Part shown: piece after piece, positions 22,243 through 34,242 of the stretch | Numbering within the stretch: position 1 is the first letter of the stretch | Layout: each line of letters begins with the position of its first letter | Assembly: GCA_023653785.1 (NCBI GenBank) | Contig: JAMKCH010001648.1 | Location: 62,001-126,000 of the forward strand | Reading direction: 5' to 3' | Origin: Ophioderma brevispina | Lineage: Eukaryota; Echinodermata; Ophiuroidea; Amphilepidida; Ophiodermatidae | Length of the DNA stretch: 64,000 nt | Position numbers and translations under genes: made by a program | The notes under the pieces: generated by a model | Database searches by the model: none | The model's input: only the letters and a program-made list of their open reading frames with translations | What the model was told of the DNA's origin: nothing

Positions 22243-22446
22243 TGTAAGATATTAATACGACCATGATCTAATACTCATATTGATACCGAATAGATCGATC
22301 TAATTAACCTTCGGACATGATCGCTAATTGATGTAAACAAATGCTTCTCTACTCATGCACCTCATAATAAAACTAGTGTGTGTTAATCTAAAGAATACAT
22401 CCAGTGATCTAGTGTTCTCCTAGATTAACCAAAAAACCCCATACAT
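22243..22446 (+). repeat. 3' LTR of Ty3/gypsy element
   Basis: Begins TGTAAGATATTAATACG right after the polypurine tract and ends near CATACATA. It differs from the 5' LTR by substitutions and by many small indels. Confidence 0.85.
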
Positions 22447-24065
22447 AATCCAACGTGTTCATTAACTAGTCATTACTGCTCAACTGCAGTATGAGAAAAC
22501 ACGATAAATATATGATGTATAAACTTAAAATAGACCTCAAATTTGAATCAGAGAGAGGGAATATAAAAAGTGTAGAAATAGATTAAAATAAAGACAACGG
22601 TGAGTGTTGATGATTACCTTCCCCCTGCTTGAGTTTGATGATACCTTTACCCCTGATGCGTGAATACATTCGAAAAAGTTGATAAGTTTACAAACATTAT
22701 AAAACAATGTTTTCGTAATAAGCTACAAACTAAGTGAGTGGTAGGGGGCCGAAATAGCGGGGCCCGAGTGGCAGTGGGCGAGGTGGAGCATAATTTGGGC
22801 CGAGTTTGTAATGGGCGAGTGGGATGGGACGAGATGGCGATGGCCGAGGGGACTGGTACCTTGAGTTGATGAATAATACGCCGAATTCGAAGCACAAAAC
22901 AGTCTCTACAAAATAATAAATGGACACTTGATGACATACTTAATAGGGCTATCAGTGGAAACAGCATTAAAATCAAATGCGGGTATCAGTGAAAGTTGTC
23001 GGGAATAAAAGTCGGGGTTTTTAATCACTTGTGTTTGATTCCGATTTGTGAAGGCTTCTGGCCAATTTTAAGGGAAAAAATCTCATTCAAAAGGTGGTGG
23101 TTATAGTGTATAAATTTCAACATTATTTGGGTCAAATATCTAAGGACTTTCTTAGCCAAATTATTTTTTTAAATCTATTTTCTGTTGTTTTTTAAAAAGT
23201 CGCTCGAGTACTTCTGAACCGTATCATCTTTTTTTATCACTTATGGGACTAAAAAATGGACAAAATCGGAGGAATCGTATAGTGCTGGTGCTGCAATACA
23301 GAGGAGAGAGATCTGCAAACAAAAACAACAAAAAAAACAATGGCAGCGCCCATGGCATTGACTAGCGTGTATAGATTCCCAGGGCGTTTTGGGCCATTTA
23401 ACTGCTTATCTGCATAAAAATGCATTGGGGATGTCATTTTTAAAAGTGTTATGTTTTCGGATGATTTCATGACTGAATTCAAAGACGGGAAAAATGATTA
23501 GGAGGACTTATGCAGCAAGAATTTTCATTTTTCGTGGTAGGCCGGCCAATTCGGCATCATCAGACTTCTGAAAACATTTCCTGATATGGATTTTCGGTTT
23601 TTTTATTACTATTTTTTTTTTCATTTTTTTGTTTGAAATAAAAATAAAATCGAGAGCAGGCCCGGCCTCAACAAAGTAAGCGGGCGGGGGAGACGAGAAA
23701 ACATTTTTCGTTAGTGACAACATCCCATGAACATGGAGTGTGTTTTTGTACATGAACAGTACTAATGAATTAATATTTACAGATCAATGGATGCAACCAA
23801 TCTGTAGTACTGGTTGAAGCTGCCGCCCCTCCTCAATGCCATCCCTGATGTATTTTGTATCGCTAAGCTATAACTCTTACCCTTAGGTGCAAAAACATGC
23901 TAAAATGTTCCTACATGTGTCAGAATAATAATAACTATAACGATAGCGACCATAGCCAGGAAATCTTTCTCATCTTCTCTGGACCATAATCAGTTTAGGT
24001 GTAACTGTAGGCAATGTGGTATGGTAGCCACTTGCTGTACATCACTCTGTGTAACTCCCGTGTTG
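22447..24065. other. No gene seen
   Basis: Includes a G-rich segment at 22735-22860 with repeated GGGCGAG/GGCCGAG words and several homopolymers. Short minus-strand frames show no domain. Confidence 0.45.
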
Positions 24066-24090
24066 TATTTATTTATTTATTTATTTATTA
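24066..24090. repeat. (TTTA)n tail of LINE copy 1
   Basis: Six TTTA units on the plus strand, which read (TAAA)n at the 3' end of the minus-strand LINE. Confidence 0.9.
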
Positions 24091-24999
24091 ACACAGGGGG
24101 CCGGAACTACACTTTAGTACAGTTGCACTCACCTACCCGGTGGTTCTATCCGAAGACAAAATACATGAAGCACTACAAAAGCACAATAAATATCAAATAC
24201 AAAATATAAATATATCATAATATCGAATGAAACATGACACACCTGGGCATGAAAAACACTCCATTAGCCAGAGTTTTTATATATTGGGATCTAAAGGACC
24301 CACGCAAAGCGCTGGATATAATTTTTTGACCGCAACCGCATTTGTCAAAATATCCCCTAGCACCGCTTAATCACTTGGGAAAGTTTTTCAATCATGCAGG
24401 AAGCTTTGACGTGGTAGTGCCCATTAATAAACCAGTGCCAAAAGGTGGTGAAATTTATTTCTGTACAGGAAGTTTTTGCTGAATCAAAGTCATAATTCCT
24501 CGGTCCCTTATGTTACAGAGTGCTGGACAAAAGAACATGAAATTGCCACTGTCCTTTCTGCGTTTGATCCGCAAGTTTGGCAGAGACCGTCATGAGAGTC
24601 AGAAACTCATAGCCGTTTCATGATTCTAGGCCAAGTGTTTTTGGTGCGAGCCTTGAATTTGAGGCTACATCCTTTGAAATTCTAGTGTCCAGAAAGATAT
24701 GGCTCAGTCTGGTTTCTTCTTTCTGTTTAAACAGAACATAATCATTGAGGGATGATTTGCTTCTAGCATTATTGTACCATGTTTCGTTACCCAATTCCTT
24801 GTTGTATTGTTTAAATCAATGACCCAGTTTGGATGAGGTGGGAGTATCAACGTCGGACCTCATACAGCTTAGGTTACATTTAGCTAAAATACTTTCAACA
24901 TGATTACCACTCCATTTCAAGGACTGGTGAGCATGTGGAGAATCCTCTTAGCATTTAAAAGAAGTTTGGGCCACCTGTTGTTAGTCATGTTATTGAGGC

Positions 25000-26280
25000 G
25001 ATTAAAATAATTAACTCATTGGGTGAAAATTGTGCTAGAGCAATTTGATTGCCAACCAATCTCAGCCGTAAAGTTGCCTCTTGGCATCATTTCTAGCACC
25101 TTTAAGGATAGATCGTTGCCATATAGTACTGTGTGTTTTCGAGACGGTTCCGTCAGATCCTGTCAGATCCAACTGCAGAGGCATAGTTTAATTGACGAAG
25201 ACAGAAAACTTTTCCAAAGAATATCGCCAAAAACCCTGTTAAAATCTTCTTGATTGTCCAAGATTGACCTTATATAGCCCGAGACGTTAGGCTTTCTAAT
25301 AACTTCATTTAACGTTCTTGTGACATAAGGTTCCTTGATATAATGGTACCCAGGTACTTTTATTCATCGACTTCATCAATGAAGTCGTCGCATAATTTCC
25401 AACATTTGTAAATTGTTGGTTGTGCTTGGCCTATCACAAGTAACATTTTTGATTTCGTGAAGTTAAATTTTAAGTTAACTCCACTGCGGGCCCAGAATTC
25501 GCTGACTGTGGTCAAGGGACAATTGAGTTCTTTTCAATTCTCCCGCCGAAAAACCAATGTCGTACTGCCCAAAAGAAGACAACGCAATCTGGACTTGCAA
25601 CACTTTTAACAACGCCTAATTTCCATTTCCCGTTCCCTTATCATCTTGGCAAGCTCGTTGATAAAAATGCAAAAGAGGGTCGGGGAGAGATTGCACCCTG
25701 TTTGACCCCGTGTCGATTTCAAAAACATCTGTGACATGTCCCCAAAAATACCTTTCGACGAACTTATTGTACATACTATTATAACATTAAAGACATTCCC
25801 TCTAATGCTGGCGTTCATACGGTGTACAAATAAACCCTCTCTTCCAGACAGTGTCAAACGCTGGTGCTTAATCAGGAAGGCAAGAAAAGGGAGTTTTTGC
25901 CTCAGCAAGCGAATTGTCAGTGATACTTTTTCAGTGTGAAAGATATGGTCTTCACAGCGGTGATCCTTTCGAAACCACCTTGACTTTCTGAGAGGAGGAT
26001 GTTGTTGTCATCAATACTTTTGCACTTGCCTGCGAGAGGATAACGATTAATCGTTTGGAACGCCGAATTGACAGTAATCCCTCTATATAGTTGCCAAGGT
26101 CCGATTTATCCCCTTTTTTATGGATGGGAATTATAACTCCCATCCATTCGGAAGGTCCAGAACCCGATATACATACTTTGTTTAAACATACAACTAAGAG
26201 ATTTGCAAAGAGCATCGCCACCATTTTTGAGTAACTCTTGGTTATGCGATCGATACCAGTTGACTTGTTATTTTGCAATG
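25000..26280 (-). pseudogene. LINE copy 1 reverse transcriptase
   Basis: Minus-strand frames give NNKSTGIDRITK and PSEWMGVIIPIHKKGDKSDL (25952-26278), then REGLFVHRMNASIRGN and QTGCNLSPTLFCIFINELAK (25606-25908), the standard RT fingers and palm B blocks. An ADDIVV-like palm C and a YKYLGT block (near 25350) follow in shifted frames. Several stops make it non-functional as assembled. Confidence 0.85.
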
Positions 26281-26675
26281 TGAAATGCTGCTGAAATCAT
26301 CAGAAATGGGGGGGTAATGTTGACATGGTCAAGTGTATCAGTGTTGTTGATCGATTGACTGTGGTGAGGGATTGAATGTCTGAATGATTGGACACCTCGC
26401 ATGGACTTCATCGGTATGGTCCGTGTTCAATTAGCAGCATTTTGCCATGTCTCGAATACTGTTTTACGGTAAGATTCATAATTTTGTTGCGGTCAGATGT
26501 AGTCCCTCTCTTGTACAGGATTTATTTAAAGATTTTATTCTTAACCTTCTCCTTAGAGCCTCGTAAATAGGACCAAAAATCGCGGCGAGTGCCGGCCCGC
26601 CCTTTTGAACTAATTTTAATGCATTGATCAACACGGTTGCGGCATTCTTTGTGACGGATTTTTGATTTCACAGCT

Positions 26676-28450
26676 TTACGTTTGGTTTGTTATCCTCCCA
26701 TAAAATATTCCTCTCCGAATCATAAGTGGCTTCGTTACTATTGTCATGGACCCACTTACATGTTTGGCGGCAGCATCCTTTCTTTTCTTACTGAGCTTTT
26801 CAAGATCTTTATCAAACCACGCTTTAGAATTTGGCTTTTTTTCTCCCCCTTCCCATCCCTCTTTTAATATTTTTAAAATGATTTTTTTTCCATTTGGATC
26901 CCAGATAACCCTGTTTTCGATAAGTTTTATATCCCACATATAATCAAAACGCACTAATTAAAAAAAATAGTGCTTGGAGGGGGTTCCAATCATGACATCC
27001 GCGGATATCCCAAACCAAATCATGGCTGGTGCTTTCATTGTCGCATCTGTACAAGTGTTACGGACGCCCCGTGTACGCTATTTTAAAACTTTAAAACAGA
27101 AACATTATGATCCGACCTCAATGCATTTATTGTGTCACCAATATCATCAACAATAAAATTATCAACATTTTTTTTATTTTTTTTCCTTCTTTCCTTTCCT
27201 CTTCTTCCGTTTCTTCTTCTTCCACTGTGGAAACTTACCAATACATAAATCAAGACAGTTTAAGGATGTTAAAAAAAACACTATCATCACAAAAATTCAA
27301 AAACAAGTCAATTGACCATTGCGGTCCAATACGATCATCCCCATCTTTAATATGTTACCTATTTTTCCATTGAGATCCCCAACATAATAATTTTTGGGCA
27401 TTTGGATCATCACTCTCATGCCTACAAATTCAGAGAGAAGGGTTTGTAACTCTCTTCGGTGAGAGCAAGATCGGAACCCTCTGTGGGGAAATAGGCAACC
27501 GCAATAAATGACTTGAAAATCATCAGAATCGTTGAATTTAAGTTTAACCCCTAATCTTTCAATATCATCTGATGCTGAATTAAGGACGTTTTCATCTACG
27601 ACTTTAACACTCTTGTTAACAAGAAGCCAACGCCACCTTTGGCCTTTTTAATATGATCCTGTGACCTTTCTTACGCAATCCATTTTTATAATTAGTCAAT
27701 TTGAATGCGGTCGTTCTCTCTAAAAGGTTTCGCCAAGCCATAACATGAATATCTTTCTTGATCACAAAGAGTTAATGTCGTATAGCTTGGATTTGCAACC
27801 AACCGGCAGTTGTTGAAAGCAATGTTAACTTTGTGAACTTCACTCTTTCGTTTTTCCACCTTTCGCCTTCCCTCGTCTGTGGGCGGGCTTTTTTTAAAGC
27901 AGACCTAGCACGTTAGTGCCACGATCACAAATATTATTAAATCAATCGGCAGGGAAAGCGTGCTATTCTCATGTACTTATATTTGAGTTATCACATTCAT
28001 TTAACATGTTCATTGAAAAATTATAGTTTATATCTGAATTCTTCCTTTGCCATGGGTTAGTAACGACATTTTGTAACATTAAAAATCAGTGGAGTCACTA
28101 ACATAAAACATCATCTTAGAGTCACAAGTTCGTCCTTCAGGACATTAATTGGGTTGATGTGGAAGCCCAGTTCGTGTCGCATAACGGGGTATTAAAAAGT
28201 TCAAAATCCCGTAAACGGCACGCTTCTTCTTGGCCAGGCCATTACCTGAATCACCTGTTTGGTGCATGTTACTTTTATGTCCACACTCCCCACAGGAGAA
28301 ACAACTGGACAGGGGCGGTCAACCTACAAGATTTCATTGTATGATTCATTTCAATCAACCACAGTAAAAACAGCCTATATTCCTGGAGTTTCTCCCGTCT
28401 GTGCGAGGATATGTCGGAGCGATGGAATTTTCCTACGGGCCTACTAGTAC
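26676..28450 (-). pseudogene. LINE copy 1 endonuclease and linker
   Basis: A linker frame at 26676-26954 contains KAWFDKDLEKLSKKRKDAAA, typical between endonuclease and RT in CR1-like elements. The endonuclease GDLNGKIGN motif is read near 27345-27390 and an SKLYDINSF stretch near 27760. The frame is repeatedly broken. Confidence 0.75.
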
Positions 28451-28473
28451 TAGGCTAGTGGTTTTCTGCGTGG

Positions 28474-29321
28474 TTAGGCCTCCTCTTTCTCCAATGCTAT
28501 GATGACATCGCGATGGTCTTCCTTGATTCTTAGAATTAATCCGGTCAATAGCTCGTGCGCTGGTTGTTGTGGGATTGTATGATGTTGTTTGAGAAGCCTG
28601 GTGATTTTTGCACCGCTTGTGTTGAGGTTTTTTCCAGAAGGCGCGATGTCCGTTTTCTTGACAATGCAATCCGTCCGGAGAGTCGATGTCGTGGATGATC
28701 TACATTCTAAGTTCTTTGTCGTTGTCGGCCAAGGATACAACCCATGGTTGTTGCCACCTCGCGCAGTTTGTTGTTGAACCTTGTCTACATTTTGCTGATG
28801 TTTGTTACGTGGCAAGACAGTAGAGAGGATGACTGTAGAGTGTGGCGACGCTTCGTGAGTTTCCTGTACCATTCTTGAAATTGCTTTTCTGCTTTCCCTT
28901 CATCAGCTGCTTAGCCAATCGTTAGTACCCACATGGATGAAAATGTGTCTAAGATTCCAGGGGCAAATTCTTGAGGCCTATCTCTCACGTTCTCAACTTT
29001 GGCACCTCGCATACAATCAACTTTTGGTATTTGGGACAAAGTCCTGCTGGTTGGACACAAATCGCGAATGATGGAGTCGCCGATGAGAAGCGTTTTACAG
29101 TCCTCTGATTGCTTGGGTTTCTCTTGTTTAGCATTTAAAGCGCTGGTTCTGGGGCTCTGGTTCTGGTGGACTTTGCTTCCAGTCTTTGGGCTGGTTGTGG
29201 TATGTGATGTAGTTGACAGGGCAGCGTTGAGAGTTGCGTTTTCTTTAGAGATATGTTGGAGCTTATTTCCTGGTCTTTGATGTGTTGGTGACATTTTTTC
29301 AAAGAGTTCTGTAGGGAGCAA
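28474..29321 (-). pseudogene. LINE copy 1 ORF1 SGNH-esterase domain
   Basis: Contains TLLIGDSIIRDL (block I with the nucleophile Ser) followed by VDCMRGAKVENV, and the downstream RMVQETHEASPHSTVILSTV segment. CR1-type ORF1 proteins are known to carry SGNH esterase domains. A break at about 28873-28911 removes the GTND-type block in frame. Confidence 0.8.
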
Positions 29322-29590
29322 TAAGTTTCACCTTGTGTTTTTAAGTTTAGGCCGGGGATTAGCTTACATCTGAGCAAATGAAAACAGTAGGCCTTGCGTT
29401 TTTAGTCAAACACTCCTGGTGGAATGTAGTGTCACAAAGAGAGCAACAAAATACGCGCTCATTTGGTGGGTCTGTCTTGCTCAACCGCGCAGCCATCGGA
29501 GCATTTGAAAGCCGGTGACTTACTGGGACAGGTGCTGAAGCTGACTTGGGTGGATTGTTGGTACATTTAGATGGTGTTGTGATGGTGCTG

Positions 29591-29985
29591 CTACCGACGG
29601 TGCGAGTGCGTGGAAGAATTTTCCCTAGTGGTATTGGGCGAAGCCTCTCTCACTACATCACCGGGTGTTACATCGCGGTTGAGGCTCTTTATGGCTGTAG
29701 AAACTTGCGATTTCAACTTACTACAGATAGCAAAGCTCTCGTTTGCGATTTCAGTAGGGTCCGTCTTCCAAATTACTAGCAGCAATTCCAGTTCCTGTTG
29801 TACAATCTGCATATTTCTGAGCTCATTGAAACTTTGAGCTGTTCAAGAGTTCCAGTTTTGCAACCTATTTGTTTGTGCTTTTCCAAACTTGTTCCTTGAC
29901 GCTTCGCTTAGTGATATTCTGTTCATTGGATGTGTTAGGCTTATCAGTGTTCATTGATGTGTTAGGCTTATCATTGCTGGCCATT
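29591..29985 (-). pseudogene. LINE copy 1 ORF1 coiled-coil part
   Basis: Frame with DPTEIANESFAICSKLKSQV and STAIKSLNRDVTPGDVV, nearly the same as the intact ORF1 start in copy 2. The N-terminal Cys motif is missing because the copy ends at about 29985. Confidence 0.75.
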
Positions 29986-30207
29986 TTTTGCACTTCCGTT
30001 TCTTAAATGGACGAGCGTCTGTTGTAGAAATGGACGCCCAAGGACAGAAACGGACGCCGGTAACTTCCGTTTGGCCCTTCTGACGTCCATTGGCCCTTTC
30101 TTGCGTTACCGTTTTGGTGAATGGACGCGTCCATATCCCTGGCGGTCCGTTTTGGAGATAATTGTATCGCCACATAGCTCTTTCACAGCTTATTACGTTT
30201 GGGGTGT
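29986..30207. other. Junction sequence between LINE copies
   Basis: Unique segment with repeated GGACG/CGTCC words (TGGACG at 30008, 30028, 30123; CGGACGCC at 30051; CGTCC at 30093, 30128). It matches neither LINE copy at this point and may be what remains of an insertion or of the duplication breakpoint. Confidence 0.5.
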
Positions 30208-31923
30208 TGGTATCCTCCATAAATATCCTCTCAGAATCATAAAGTGGCTTCGTTTACGTATTGTCTGGACCCACTTACATGGTTTGCGCAAGCATCCTTC
30301 TTTCTTAATGAGCTTTGCAAGATCCTTATCAAACCACGCTTTAGAATTTGGCTTTTTTAATCTTTGTTACAATTGTATTGCGAGTCAGCGTTCAAAAGGA
30401 TGTTTTTCCATTGATCCCAGATAACACCCTGGTTCGATAAGTTATTAATATTCCACATATCAAAGCCCTAATTACAACTCGTCTTGGAAGGGGGTCGCAA
30501 TCATGATCTCCCGGATACCCAAACAAAAGCATGGCTGGTGCTTTCATTGTCGGCATCTGTACAAGTGTTACGGACGCCCCGTGTACGAATATTTTAACTT
30601 AAAAAAAAGAACATTTGATCTCGAACTAATGCATTTCAACCAATATCCTCACAATAAAAGTATCAACATTTTCAATAACATTATCAGACACTAACCTATA
30701 ATCCAAAATACCTTCTCTCGTTTCTTGCCATTGAACTCTACTATACGATAAATCAATACGTTAAGGATGTTAAAAAACCACTAATCTCACAAAACTTCAC
30801 CAACATTGACCTTGCTGCGGGCATACGATCATCCCCATCTTTAATATGGTTACCTATTTTATCATTGAGACCCCACATACGAATTTTTGGCTTTGGATCA
30901 TCACTCTCAATGCTACAGACCTTTTCAGAGAGAGGGTTTGTAATACTCTCTTTTGTCGGTGGTAGCAAGATCGGAACCCCTCTTGTGGGGAATATCAAAC
31001 CGCAATAAAATGAATTGAATCATCAGAGTCGTTGCATTTTAATTTTAACCCATAATCTTTCAATATCATCTGATGCTGAATTAAGGACGTTTTCATCTAC
31101 GACTTTAACCACTCTTGTTAACAAGAAAGCCAACGCCACCTTGGCTCTTTTTAATATGATCCGGTGACCTGTTCTTACCAATCATTTTATCATTAGCAAT
31201 TTGGATGCGGTCGTTCTCCTTACAGAAGTTTCGCAAGAGCCATACAATGAATATCTTGCTTGTTCACAAAAGAGTTAATGTCGTATAGCTTGGATTTGCA
31301 ACCGCGAACGTTGTTAAGCATGGTTACTTGTGAACCTCACTCTTCTTTTTTCCCACCTTTCCCGCGTCTGTGCGGCTTTTGTTAAAAGCCGACCTACACG
31401 TAGGCCTACTATCAAAAATATTAAAATCGGCAGAGAAAGCGGGACTATTACTGTACTTATATTTGAGTTATCACATTCATTTAACATGTTTCATTGAAAA
31501 TTATAGTTATATTTAATTCTTTTGCTGGTTATTAAAGACCTTTGTAACATTCATCAGTGGAGTCACTTCCAGTAAAACAGGTCATCATTAGAGTCACAAA
31601 GTTCGTCCGTCAGTGACATGAATTGGTGATGTGAAGCCCAGTTCGTGTCGCATACGGGTATTAAAGTTCAAAATCCCCGTAACGTCACGCTCTTCTTGGC
31701 CATGCCCTTACATGAATCAACCAAAAACCCCTGGTTGTGACAATGTTACTTTTATGTCCAAACCCCCACATGCGAAGCACTGGAACAGGGCGTCAACCTA
31801 CAGATTTTCATTGTATGAATTCATTCACCAGCCGTAAAAACAGCCTAACATTTCCTGGAAGTTTTTCTCCCGTCTGTGCGAGGATATGTCGGGCGATGGA
31901 ATTTCCTAACGGGCCTACAGTAC

Positions 31924-31962
31924 CATGGAGTTATTATAGTAAAAAACTATAATAACTCCATG
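31924..31962. repeat. Perfect 17-bp hairpin
   Basis: CATGGAGTTATTATAGT, then AAAAA, then the exact reverse complement. Copy 1 has no equivalent (near 28440), so it is an insertion of about 40 bases or a local read artefact. Confidence 0.85.
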
Positions 31963-32007
31963 CTATACTAAGGCGAGCTGTTCTGCGTATGTTTTAGGGC
32001 CTCCTCT

Positions 32008-32620
32008 TTACTCCATGGCTATGATGACGATCGCGATGTCTGTCTTGATTCTTAGAATTATCCAGGTCAAAGTTCTCTTGCGCTGGTTGTTGTGGGATTT
32101 GTATGTTGTTTTGAAGCCTTGGTTGATATTTGCCACACCGCTTGTGTGAGATGTTTTTTCAAAGGCGCTATTCCCAGTTCTTGACAAGTGCAATCCGTCT
32201 GAGAGTACAGATTGATCGTGCGATTGATCTAACTCTAAGTTCTTGTCAGTTTGTCGACAGGATACAACCATGTGTGGTTGGCCATCCCTCCGCCATTTGT
32301 TGTTGAACTTGTCACGTTTTTGCTGATGTTTGTTACGTGGCACGACTAGAGAGGATGACTGTAGAGTGTGGCGACGCTTCGTGAGTTTTTCCTGTACCAT
32401 TCTTGAAATTGCTTTTCTGCTTTCCCTTACATCACTGCTTGAGTACAAGCGTATCGTACCCACATGGATGAACTGTTTTGTCATACGATTCCAGGGGCAA
32501 TTCTTGCAGCCTATCTTCTCTCAAGTTCTCAACTTTGGCACCTCGCATACAATCAACTTGGTATTTGGACAAGTCCTGCTGGTTTTGGACATCTCGAAGA
32601 TGGAGTCGCCGATGAGAAGA
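32008..32620 (-). pseudogene. LINE copy 2 ORF1 SGNH-esterase domain
   Basis: The frame 32008-32484 has FIHVGT (GTND block, here broken), SRKAISRMVQEK and then DGLHLSRTGN, the block V Asp-x-x-His of SGNH hydrolases. It complements copy 1, where block I is clean. Between them the two copies show all catalytic blocks. Confidence 0.8.
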
Positions 32621-33226
32621 GTCTTTAACAAGTCCTCTTATTCTTGGTTTCTCTTGTTAGCATTTAAAACGACTGTTCTGGCTCGGGTTCTGGTGGACAT
32701 TTCTGCTCATATCTTTGGCGTTGTGTATGTGATTTAGTTGACAGGGCATGTGAGAGGTGGTGTTTTCTTAGAGATATTTTTGGAGCTGTATTTCGTGTCC
32801 TGGTCTTTGATGTGTTTGGTGAATGTTTCAAAGATTCTGTTAGGGGCAATAGTTTCACACCTTGTTGTTTTAGTTTAGCCTGGATTTAGCTTACCGTCTG
32901 AGCAATGCAAACAGTAGGCTTTTGCAGTTTTAGTCCAAACACTCCTGGTGAAGGTTGTCCAAAGAGAGCACCAAAAATACCGCGCTCATTGATGGGTCTG
33001 TCTGTGCTCAGACGAGCAGCCATCGGAGATTTGAAAAGCCCGGTGACTTACTGGGACAAGGTGCGGAAGCTGCTTGGTTGTAGTAGGTACATTAGAATTG
33101 TGTCACCCCAGGGGCCGGGGTGTGGGTTTGGGGTGGTGGGGTGGGGGTGTGGTGTAGGGTGCTGCTGCTACCGACGAGGTCGAGTCGTGAGGATTTTCCT
33201 AGTTGGTGATTGGGCCGAAGACTCTC

Positions 33227-33625
33227 TCAGACTACATCCCCGGGTGTTACATCGCGGTTGAGGCTCTTTATGGCTGTAGAAACTTGCGATTTCAACTTAC
33301 TGCAGATAGCAAAGCTCTCATTTGCGATTTCAGTAGGGTCCGTATTCAATTGTACTAGCAATTCCAGTTCCTGTTGTACAAGCTGCATAGTCTGAAGCTC
33401 ATTGAAAACTTTGAGCTGTTCAGAGTTCCAGTTTTGCAAGATTTGTTTGTGCTTTTCCAAAACTTTCCTTGACGCTTCGCTTAGTGATATTCTGTTCATT
33501 GATGTGTTAGGCATATCAGTGCTGGGCCATCGTTTCTTCTCACATGTTTTGCAGAGCAGCAGATCACCTTGACATAGTTTTACTTCTTTCTTCTTCGTTT
33601 TACAGTCTTCACACTTTCTCTCCAT
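33227..33625 (-). CDS. LINE copy 2 ORF1 N-terminus: Cys-rich finger and coiled coil
   Basis: ATG at 33625. Cys at residues 5, 8, 18, 25 and 28 (CEDC...LC...LLCKTC) make a zinc-binding motif like that reported as PHD-like in CR1 ORF1 proteins. Residues 45-130 are heptad-rich (KVLEKHKQILQNWNSEQL, ELQTMQLVQQELELL), suggesting a trimer-type coiled coil for RNA binding. The frame is open for 132 codons and then lost. This is the 5' end of the element; 33641-33818 is probably its 5' UTR. Confidence 0.75.
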   Translation of the reverse strand: MERKCEDCKTKKKEVKLCQGDLLLCKTCEKKRWPSTDMPNTSMNRISLSEASRKVLEKHKQILQNWNSEQLKVFNELQTMQLVQQELELLVQLNTDPTEIANESFAICSKLKSQVSTAIKSLNRDVTPGDVV

Positions 33626-33818
33626 GTTGTAAAATAGTTATCACTGACAAACAAAGTCCAATATAGTCCAATACACCTTGTACAAATCGAGTATAAATCC
33701 GATATAATCTAACATATCCAGTATATATCCATGAAGAAATTAAGATACGCTTGGTTGATTCCTAGAGCTCGATGTGCACACGTCTGTCCACGTTGCCGTT
33801 GAGATTAAAATTACTAAA

Positions 33819-33900
33819 GTTACTATCTTTAGTTCTAGTTGACTATTTTTCATTATTACACAAAAAAATAATATTTCGAAATCTCTGAGTCAGACTTTAA
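33819..33900. repeat. 82-bp dispersed repeat, copy 1
   Basis: Nearly identical to 45719-45800 (TTACTATCTTTAG, TTGACTATTTTTCATTATT, AATAATATTTCGA) with three or four differences, mostly single-base. Flanks are unrelated. Confidence 0.85.
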
Positions 33901-34242
33901 GTTTATCATCCAAAGTGAGACCAGGATCAAACCGTTTGCGAATTATTTGAAATGAAAAGACCTTAATTGTCTTGCGTCGTGATCTGATCTATTTTGTTCA
34001 AGTCACATCTTTTCCACCGCATGTTGTATGGGCACCTAACTCAGTCTCAAACTGACCTCGGGAGACATGATTGAGTTAATTATTGTTGAAGTCGTGTCTA
34101 AATCCAAAGGCATCCAATTTTTACAGCTATGCGTCCGAGATGATACACGATGGTCTACAAAAACCGGATAGAGATCAGAAAATGTTAGATTAATGATCAT
34201 ACGATGTATTCTGTTATAGAACCGTTAATCTATTCGGTATTC
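33901..34242. other. 3' flank of GPCR gene 1
   Basis: No gene. The part next to the stop codon (about 34130-34240) is similar to the 3' flank of GPCR gene 2 (39880-39980), sharing GATCAGAAAATGTTA, so the duplication that made the pair includes 3' sequence. Confidence 0.55.

Larger units (their letters stand above)
17371..22446 (+). mobile_element. Ty3/gypsy (mag-like) LTR retrotransposon, decayed
   Basis: About 5.1 kb with two LTRs, a primer-binding site at 17559 (TGGTGCCAGAAGTGGGAT), degenerate gag-pol, and a polypurine tract at 22231-22242 (AAGAAGAGGGGA) directly before the 3' LTR. Domain order gag, protease, RT, RNase H, integrase is that of Ty3/gypsy. There is no env-like frame. The coding region is broken by many stops and frameshifts and a G-rich tract replaces part of RT. 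No matching target duplication was recognised at the edges. Part of the damage may be assembly error rather than age. Confidence 0.9.
24066..29985 (-). mobile_element. CR1-like LINE, copy 1
   Basis: Minus strand, nearly full length but missing the 5' zinc-finger end. In 5' to 3' order: ORF1 coiled region (29591-29985), SGNH esterase (28474-29321), AP-type endonuclease (about 27000-28450), linker (26676-26954), RT (about 25000-26280), and a 3' end in (TAAA)n at 24066-24090 rather than a long poly(A), as is usual in the CR1/L2 group. Many frame breaks. The part 26687-29985 is repeated as copy 2 at 30208-33640. Confidence 0.85.
30208..33640 (-). mobile_element. CR1-like LINE, copy 2 (lacks RT)
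   Basis: Colinear with 26687-29985 of copy 1 and extending further 5' to the ORF1 zinc-finger start. It stops in the linker before RT, where it meets the junction next to copy 1. The two copies differ mainly by one-base indels. A 17-bp-stem hairpin at 31924-31962 is present only here. Confidence 0.85.

Noticed and set aside
22730..22976. Pro/Arg-rich minus-strand frames
   Set aside because: They come from a GC-rich imperfect repeat and show no domain.
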